Made by a program: the position numbers and the translations under genes | Notes under the pieces: generated by a model | Told to the model about the DNA's origin: nothing | Seen by the model: only the letters and a program-made list of their open reading frames with translations | Database searches by the model: none | Assembly: GCA_946886325.1 (NCBI GenBank) | Contig: CAMPIK010000055.1 | Span: 1-9,977, forward strand | Source: an uncultured Shinella sp. | GTDB lineage: Bacteria; Pseudomonadota; Alphaproteobacteria; Rhizobiales; Rhizobiaceae | Direction of reading: 5' to 3' | DNA: 9,977 nt | Shown: piece by piece, positions 5,656 to 9,977 of the stretch | Layout: each line of letters begins with the position of its first letter | How positions within the stretch are numbered: position 1 is the stretch's first letter

Positions 5656-6643
5656 CACCGTAAACGCCGTGCGCTGCCTGATCGTCATCCCCTGCCTCAA
5701 TGAAGCGCACCATCTGGAGCCGCTCATCCAGAAGCTTCTGCCGTCGCTTGAACCGCTGGCCGCGACGCTCGTCGTCGTCGATGGCGGCAGCACGGACGGG
5801 ACGCCGGAGATCGCGGCGCGGCTTGCCGCGACCCTGCCGGACATGCATGTCCTCGACAATCCGAAGCGGATCCAGGCCGCCGCCGTCAATCTCGCCGTCG
5901 AGACCTTCGGCGACGACAACGACTATCTGATCCGCATCGACGCGCACGGCACCTATCCGGACGACTATTGCCGCGTGCTGGTCGAGGAGGCATTGGCGAC
6001 CGGCGCCGATTCCGTCGTGGTCGCCATGCAGACGGTCGGCTTCGGCACGTTCCAGAAGGCGACCGCGCTTGCGCAGAACTCGGTCCTCGGCAATGGCGGC
6101 GCCAAGCACCGGATCGGCGCCGAGAGCCACTGGGCCGATCACGGGCACCATGCGCTGATGCGCATATCGGCCTTCCGCGCTGTCGGCGGCTATGACGAAG
6201 GCTTCGACGCCAACGAGGATGCCGAATTCGACTACCGCCTGCACCAGGCCGGCTACCGGATCTGGATGACGGCGCGCACGAGCATGACCTACTATCCGCG
6301 CGCCACCGCGCCGCTGCTCTTCAGGCAGTATTTCCGTTACGGCCGGGGCCGGGCGCAGAATTTTCTCAAGCATCGGTCGCGGCCGAGCCTGCGCCAGATG
6401 ATCCCCCTGATGGTGGCGCCCGTCGCCGTCGGCGCGTTTCTCGCGGCGATCACCTGGCTTGCGGCGGTACCCGTCGTGCTCTGGGCCGCCGCCTGCCTCG
6501 GCTACGGCGCCTGGATGGCGCTTGGCCAGCGCAACCCCTACGGCCCGCTTGCCGCCGTCTCCGCGATGATCATGCATCTTGCCTGGTCCGCCGGCTTCTG
6601 GCGCGAGCTTCTCGATGTCCGCCACAGGAGGGTTGCCGCATGA
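5645..6643 (+). CDS. exoA: Succinoglycan glucosyltransferase ExoA (GT2)
   Basis: Membrane-attached family 2 glycosyltransferase, 332 residues (known ExoA about 330). Motifs in order: CLIVIPCLNEAHHLEPLI (11-28), TLVVVDGGSTDGTPE (41-55) with Asp46, LIRIDAHGTYPDDY (95-108) at the DxD position, and ANEDAEFDYRLHQAGYRIW (189-207) with the acceptor/catalytic ED pair at 191-192, then FRQYFRYGRGRAQ (226-238), a Q/R-x-x-R-W-like block. The metal-binding site reads D-A-H rather than D-x-D. Residues about 250-315 are hydrophobic, two or three membrane helices, suggesting anchoring to the inner membrane. In S. meliloti ExoA adds the second sugar, the first glucose, beta-1,3 to the ExoY-attached galactose. 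AGGGTGG precedes the ATG; it overlaps exoL by 11 bp and exoM by 4 bp (ATGA). Confidence 0.93.
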   Translation: MTADTVNAVRCLIVIPCLNEAHHLEPLIQKLLPSLEPLAATLVVVDGGSTDGTPEIAARLAATLPDMHVLDNPKRIQAAAVNLAVETFGDDNDYLIRIDAHGTYPDDYCRVLVEEALATGADSVVVAMQTVGFGTFQKATALAQNSVLGNGGAKHRIGAESHWADHGHHALMRISAFRAVGGYDEGFDANEDAEFDYRLHQAGYRIWMTARTSMTYYPRATAPLLFRQYFRYGRGRAQNFLKHRSRPSLRQMIPLMVAPVAVGAFLAAITWLAAVPVVLWAAACLGYGAWMALGQRNPYGPLAAVSAMIMHLAWSAGFWRELLDVRHRRVAA

Positions 6644-7581
6644 CGACGGTCGCCGCGCATACTACCCTTCGCGTCGATATCGCGGTCTGCACGTTCCGGC
6701 GCGCGGCCCTGGCGCAGACGCTGGCTTCGCTTGCCTGGCTGAGCGTGCCGGACAGCGTGCGCCTGCGCGTCATCGTTGCCGACAACGACGTCGAGCCGAG
6801 TGCCCGCGCCCGCGTGGACGCCGCCCGCAGCCTGCTGCCCATCGATATCGTCTACGTGCATTGCCCCGCCGGCAACATCTCGATCGCGCGCAATGCCTGC
6901 CTCGATCAGGCGGACGCGGATTTCATCGCCTTCGTCGACGATGACGAGACGGTGGAGCCGCAATGGCTCGACCGGCTGCTTGCCGAAGCCGACAGGACCG
7001 GGGCCGACGCGGTGCTGGGGCCGGTCCGCGCGCTCTACCGTCCCGATGCGCCGCGCTGGATGTGCGACGGCGACTTCCATTCGACCCGCCCCGTCTGGGT
7101 CGATGGCGAAATCCGCACCGGCTATACCTGCAACGTGCTGATGCGCCTTGCCGCCCCGTCGATCGCCGGCCGCCGCTTCGACCTGGCGCTCGGCCGGAGC
7201 GGCGGCGAGGACACCGCCTTTTTCGATCAGGTCCATGCCGCCGGCGGGCGCATCGCCTTTGCCGAGAAGGCCTGGGTGCACGAGCCGGTGCCGGCCGCCC
7301 GCGCCCGGTTCTCCTGGCTGGCGCAGCGCCGGCTCCGCATGGGGCAGACGCACGGCCACCTGCTCGCCGCCCGGCACGCCGGTGCCGCCCGCCTCGGCGC
7401 GGCCGGCCTTGCGGCGGCCAAATGCGGCGTATGTTTCGCCGGCGCCACGGCACTCTTCTTCCGGCCGGTCCGGCGCAACCGCCTTCTGCTGCGCGGTCTG
7501 CTCCATGCCGGCGCCGTCGGCGGCCTTGCCGGAGCCCGTGCCATCGAGCCCTACGGGCAACTGGAGGCGACTGTCCGATGA
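6640..7581 (+). CDS. exoM: Succinoglycan glucosyltransferase ExoM (GT2)
   Basis: Family 2 glycosyltransferase of 313 residues (known ExoM about 309). It shows VDIAVCTFRR (12-21), VIVADND (44-50), NISIARNACLDQADADFIAFVDDDE (79-103, quoted as the block with Asp100-102 as the metal/UDP site), GYTCNVLM (161-168) and GRSGGEDTAFF (185-195) with Glu190-Asp191 as the likely catalytic pair. QRRLRMGQTHG (229-239) matches the acceptor-side Q-x-x-R-x block. A weakly hydrophobic C-terminal part (about 247-275) may lie against the membrane. In S. meliloti ExoM adds the fourth sugar, a glucose, and has been characterised biochemically as a beta-1,4-glucosyltransferase. Its ATG overlaps the exoA stop and its stop overlaps the exoO start, both as ATGA, so the three genes are probably translationally coupled. 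Confidence 0.93.
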   Translation: MTTVAAHTTLRVDIAVCTFRRAALAQTLASLAWLSVPDSVRLRVIVADNDVEPSARARVDAARSLLPIDIVYVHCPAGNISIARNACLDQADADFIAFVDDDETVEPQWLDRLLAEADRTGADAVLGPVRALYRPDAPRWMCDGDFHSTRPVWVDGEIRTGYTCNVLMRLAAPSIAGRRFDLALGRSGGEDTAFFDQVHAAGGRIAFAEKAWVHEPVPAARARFSWLAQRRLRMGQTHGHLLAARHAGAARLGAAGLAAAKCGVCFAGATALFFRPVRRNRLLLRGLLHAGAVGGLAGARAIEPYGQLEATVR

Positions 7582-8597
7582 TCGACAGGCAAGCCCCCGA
7601 CGTCAGCATCGTGATCGCCGCCTATAATGCGGCCGAGACGATCCGCCGCGCGATCGACTGTGCCGCGGCACAGCGCGCGGTCGATATCGAGATCATCGTC
7701 GTCGATGATTGCTCTACCGACGCGACATCGCAGGTCGTCGCGCAAGCCGGATGCCCGGCCGTGCGGCTGATCACGCTCGACCGCAACAAGGGGCCGGGCG
7801 GCGCGCGCAACGCCGGCTTTGCCGCCGCGAGGGGCCGATGGATCGCCGTGCTCGATTCCGACGACACGATGCGGCCCGACCGGCTCACGCACCTCCTCGC
7901 CGCTGCGGAACGCGCCGAGGCGGATGTCGTCGTGGACAATCTCGACGTGCTCCATGCCGATGGCCGCGTCGAGCGGATGTTTCCCGAATCCGTGTTGGCG
8001 CAGTTGCCCTGGCTCACCCTGCCGGCCTTCATCGAATCGAACCTCGTCTTCCGCAGCACGCACAATTTCGGCTACCTGAAACCGGTCTTCCGCCGCGCCT
8101 TCCTCGAAGAGAACGCGCTTTTCTTCGACGAAGAACTCAGGATCGGCGAAGACTACCTGCTACTCGCCTCGGCCCTTGCCGCGGGCGGCCGGTGCCACGT
8201 GGTTCCGAAGGCGGGCTATATCTACCAGATCCGCGAAGGCTCGATCTCGCGCGTGCTCGAACTCCACCATGTCGAGGCGATGCTTGAGGGAGACCGCCGC
8301 TTTCTCGCGCGATTTCCCCTCGACGGTCCGGCAGCTGCCGCCCAGCGGCGGCGCACCCGCAGCCTTGCCGAAGCGCGGGCGTTTCTCGCGCTCGTCCGAC
8401 ATCTGAAGAACCGTTCGTTCGGGCCTGCCCTCCAGGTGGCGCTCGGCGATCCCGTCGCGCTCCGGCATCTCGGCATGCCGATCGCGGCCCGATGGCGCCG
8501 TCTCGTGATGCGGCCGGCCCATCGAAAGACGGCCGCGCCCCGCGCGGCTTCCTCCCCACCGACAGCGGACAATCGACCGCTCGAGACCAAAGGATAA
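7578..8597 (+). CDS. exoO: Succinoglycan glucosyltransferase ExoO (GT2)
   Basis: Family 2 glycosyltransferase, 339 residues. Blocks: [20 protein letters not shown] (8-27), [17 protein letters not shown] (38-54), [19 protein letters not shown] (70-88), the DSDD donor/metal site at 93-96, and [11 protein letters not shown] (186-196) with Glu191-Asp192 as the likely catalytic pair. It resembles ExoW in the GPGGARN block and DSDD, in line with a shared GT2 subgroup. In S. meliloti ExoO adds the fifth sugar, a beta-1,6-linked glucose that begins the side chain. The last 25 or so residues are basic, rich in Pro and Ala, and look disordered. It starts on the ATGA overlap with exoM and ends in TAA, 5 nt before the preferred exoN start. 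No strong Shine-Dalgarno is visible, which supports coupling to exoM. Confidence 0.92.
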   Translation: MIDRQAPDVSIVIAAYNAAETIRRAIDCAAAQRAVDIEIIVVDDCSTDATSQVVAQAGCPAVRLITLDRNKGPGGARNAGFAAARGRWIAVLDSDDTMRPDRLTHLLAAAERAEADVVVDNLDVLHADGRVERMFPESVLAQLPWLTLPAFIESNLVFRSTHNFGYLKPVFRRAFLEENALFFDEELRIGEDYLLLASALAAGGRCHVVPKAGYIYQIREGSISRVLELHHVEAMLEGDRRFLARFPLDGPAAAAQRRRTRSLAEARAFLALVRHLKNRSFGPALQVALGDPVALRHLGMPIAARWRRLVMRPAHRKTAAPRAASSPPTADNRPLETKG

Positions 8598-8602
8598 TGC
8601 CC

Positions 8603-9508
8603 ATGGAGCGAACCAAGACAGTCCGCAAGGCCGTCATCCCGGTCGCCGGCAACGGAACCCGTTTCCTGCCGGCGACGAAAGCCATGCCGAAGGAAATGCT
8701 GACCATCGTCGACCGCCCGGTCGTGCAATATGCCCTCGACGAGGCGCGCGAGGCCGGCATCGAGCATGTCGTCTTCGTCACCAGCCGCAACAAGCAGGTC
8801 ATCGAGGACCATTTCGACGACACGCCGGAACTGATCTCCTCGCTCGAAAAATCCGGCAAGAATGCCCAGGTCACGGAGCTTGGACGGCTGCTGCCGGCAG
8901 CCGGCGCGGTCAGCTTCACGCGGCAGCAGGCGCCGCTTGGCCTCGGTCATGCCGTCTGGTGCGCCCGCGACCTGATCGGCGACGAGCCCTTTGCGCTCCT
9001 CCTGCCGGATATGATCTCCTTCGGCCCGCGCGGCTGCCTGTCCGGTCTGATGGATCTCTTCCGGGAGGTCGGCGGCAACGTGGTCGGTGTCGAGCCCTGT
9101 GCGCCGGAGGACGTCTCGCAATATGGCATCGTCGGCAAGGGAGCGGCCGTCCGCCACGGTTTCGCCGTGACGGAGATGGTGGAAAAGCCGCGTCAGGGCG
9201 AAGCGCCGTCCAATTTGTTCCTTAACGGCCGCTATGTCCTGCAGCCGGAGATCTTCACGCATCTGGCGCACCAGCAGCGCGGCGCCGGCAACGAGATCCA
9301 GTTGACCGACAGCATGCTGAAACTCTCGGAAACGCAGCCCTTCCACGCGCATGTCTATGAGGGGCGGACCTACGACTGCGGCTCGAAGAACGGCTTCATC
9401 GAGGCCAATGTCGCCTTCGCGCTCGCCCGGCCGGACATGGGCACGTCGCTCTATCCGTCGCTGCGCGACATCATGCTGTCCCACGAGGGCCGGATTCGCG
9501 CCGCATAA
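8603..9508 (+). CDS. exoN: UTP-glucose-1-phosphate uridylyltransferase ExoN
   Basis: Cytoplasmic nucleotidyltransferase making UDP-glucose from UTP and glucose 1-phosphate, 301 residues. The signature is [20 protein letters not shown] (11-30), the GalU-type [11 protein letters not shown] loop with the downstream KEML. Other conserved parts: [12 protein letters not shown] (108-119), LLPDMI (133-138, Asp136 for metal), [10 protein letters not shown] (168-177), MVEKP (192-196), GNEIQLTD (229-236) and YDCGSKNGF (257-265). It supplies the donor for the glucosyltransferases encoded just upstream and in S. meliloti is partly redundant with housekeeping UDP-glucose synthesis. The start at 8603 is chosen because AAAGGA (8589-8594) is 8 nt upstream; an in-frame ATG at 8597, overlapping the exoO TAA, has only a 2-nt gap to that site. 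A housekeeping galU could look alike; context decides for exoN. Confidence 0.93.
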   Translation: MERTKTVRKAVIPVAGNGTRFLPATKAMPKEMLTIVDRPVVQYALDEAREAGIEHVVFVTSRNKQVIEDHFDDTPELISSLEKSGKNAQVTELGRLLPAAGAVSFTRQQAPLGLGHAVWCARDLIGDEPFALLLPDMISFGPRGCLSGLMDLFREVGGNVVGVEPCAPEDVSQYGIVGKGAAVRHGFAVTEMVEKPRQGEAPSNLFLNGRYVLQPEIFTHLAHQQRGAGNEIQLTDSMLKLSETQPFHAHVYEGRTYDCGSKNGFIEANVAFALARPDMGTSLYPSLRDIMLSHEGRIRAA

Positions 9509-9603
9509 GACCTCGGGTCCCGGACCGGCAGGCTCTGTCCGGGACCATCGATTCGGGAGGCAAACCCGTCGATCCATCGCGCCGAAAGGCAGAACGGAGC
9601 CCC
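9509..9603 (+). promoter_or_regulatory. exoN-exoP spacer
   Basis: This 95-bp gap is the only sizeable interruption in the exoH-P run. It holds the 10-bp hairpin and, at 9596-9599, a GGAG ribosome site 4 nt before the exoP ATG. I see no clear -35/-10 pair in the 57 bp after the hairpin, so whether exoP has its own promoter cannot be decided here. Confidence 0.35.
9516..9546 (+). terminator. Strong hairpin between exoN and exoP, possible partial terminator
   Basis: A perfect 10-bp inverted repeat, GGTCCCGGAC (9516-9525) and GTCCGGGACC (9537-9546), with an 11-nt loop, begins 7 nt after the exoN stop. Eight of the ten pairs are G-C. The downstream sequence ATCGATTCGG has no T-run, so it may reduce read-through, protect the exoN 3' end, or mark an RNA processing point rather than stop transcription fully. 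It is the longest perfect inverted repeat I found in the window. Confidence 0.55.
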
Positions 9604-9977
9604 ATGCACCAACGCACAGTGCCGCACAGCCAGGTCTTCCGCAAGGAACCGGATCCCTCCGATTCCTTCATCGATCTCGATCGCCTCGTGGCGATCCTCG
9701 CCCGCCATGCCCGATTGATCGCGCTGACGGTCGCGCTTTTCCTTGCGCTGGGCGCTGCCTATCTCGTCTTCACGACGCCGGTCTATACGTCGATGACGCA
9801 GATCCTGCTCGACGAGAACCTGTCGCGCTACGCGGAAGAGACCGACCCCTCGCCGCAGACCAGCCAGCAGGCGGACATGCGCATTTCGAGCGCGGTCGAG
9901 ATCCTGAAATCGGGCCGGCTGGCGCTGCGCGTCGTCGACGACCTTGATCTTGCCGACAACGAGACCATTCTCAATCC
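9604..9977 (+). CDS. exoP: Polysaccharide co-polymerase / tyrosine kinase ExoP, 5' part
   Basis: Partial gene: 124 complete codons from the ATG at 9604, then cut by the right edge. The visible part is the N-terminal Wzz (chain-length determinant) domain: a short cytoplasmic lead with FIDLDRLVAILARHARLI (22-39), a first membrane helix at about 38-57 (ALTVALFLALGAAYLVF), then the periplasmic start TTPVYTSMTQILLDE (57-71) with the Wzz-type P-x-Y-x-S/A motif, and SSAVEILKSGRLALRVVDDL (95-114). Full-length ExoP is about 780 residues, with a second membrane helix and a cytoplasmic Walker A/B tyrosine kinase domain that would lie beyond the edge. In S. meliloti ExoP controls succinoglycan chain length with ExoQ and ExoT. 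It follows exoN after 95 bp. The kinase part cannot be verified from this window. Confidence 0.9.
   Translation, partial: MHQRTVPHSQVFRKEPDPSDSFIDLDRLVAILARHARLIALTVALFLALGAAYLVFTTPVYTSMTQILLDENLSRYAEETDPSPQTSQQADMRISSAVEILKSGRLALRVVDDLDLADNETILN

Noticed and set aside
2102..8905. TGCCGGCAGCCGGC occurring at 2102-2115 and 8892-8905
   Set aside because: Both copies lie in GC-rich coding DNA (exoT and exoN) and encode Ala/Gly/Pro-rich stretches; this is expected by chance and codon use, not a repeat element.
1..9977. Search for tRNA, rRNA, CRISPR arrays, insertion sequences or phage genes
   Set aside because: No cloverleaf, regularly spaced repeats, transposase motifs or terminal inverted repeats were seen; the window is fully accounted for by exo genes and short spacers.

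Overview
The window is a GC-rich (roughly 60-65% by eye) stretch of an alphaproteobacterial genome, almost certainly from the Rhizobiaceae (Sinorhizobium/Ensifer, Rhizobium, Agrobacterium or Shinella type; the genus cannot be fixed from the sequence alone). It carries the central part of a succinoglycan (exopolysaccharide I) biosynthesis cluster. Gene content and order match the exoW-exoT / exoH-K-L-A-M-O-N-P layout known from Sinorhizobium meliloti pSymB. Symbols were assigned from protein motifs, lengths and this order together.

Layout. Bases 1-524 hold the 5' half of exoW on the minus strand, cut by the left edge. A 121-bp divergent control region (525-645) separates it from exoT (646-2124, plus strand), a flippase-like membrane protein. 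Bases 2125-2489 (about 365 bp) carry no convincing gene: a stem-loop just after exoT, an AT-rich tract, a candidate sigma-70 promoter, and a leader of about 230 nt with several inverted repeats. From 2490 to the right edge eight genes run head to tail on the plus strand: exoH (O-succinyltransferase), exoK (secreted GH16 glycanase), exoL, exoA, exoM, exoO (glucosyltransferases), exoN (UTP-glucose-1-phosphate uridylyltransferase) and the start of exoP (Wzz/tyrosine-kinase co-polymerase, cut by the right edge). Junctions from exoH to exoN are overlapping or within 11 bp, as in a translationally coupled operon. The only larger gap in the run is exoN-exoP (95 bp), which contains a perfect 10-bp GC-rich inverted repeat.

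How the genes work together (established in S. meliloti, transferred by homology). ExoN supplies UDP-glucose. On an undecaprenyl-linked galactose made by ExoY (outside the window), ExoA, ExoL, ExoM and ExoO add sugars 2 to 5, ExoU (outside) adds sugar 6 and ExoW sugar 7. ExoH succinylates the repeat unit. ExoT with ExoP and ExoQ (ExoQ outside) moves and polymerises it, and ExoK trims nascent chains outside the cell into shorter succinoglycan.

I do not see a previously undescribed system. The features that differ from the textbook cluster or deserve checking are non-coding or small: the apparent lack of exoI between exoT and exoH, the structured exoH leader, the exoN-exoP hairpin, and an in-frame 15-bp tandem duplication in the exoH tail.
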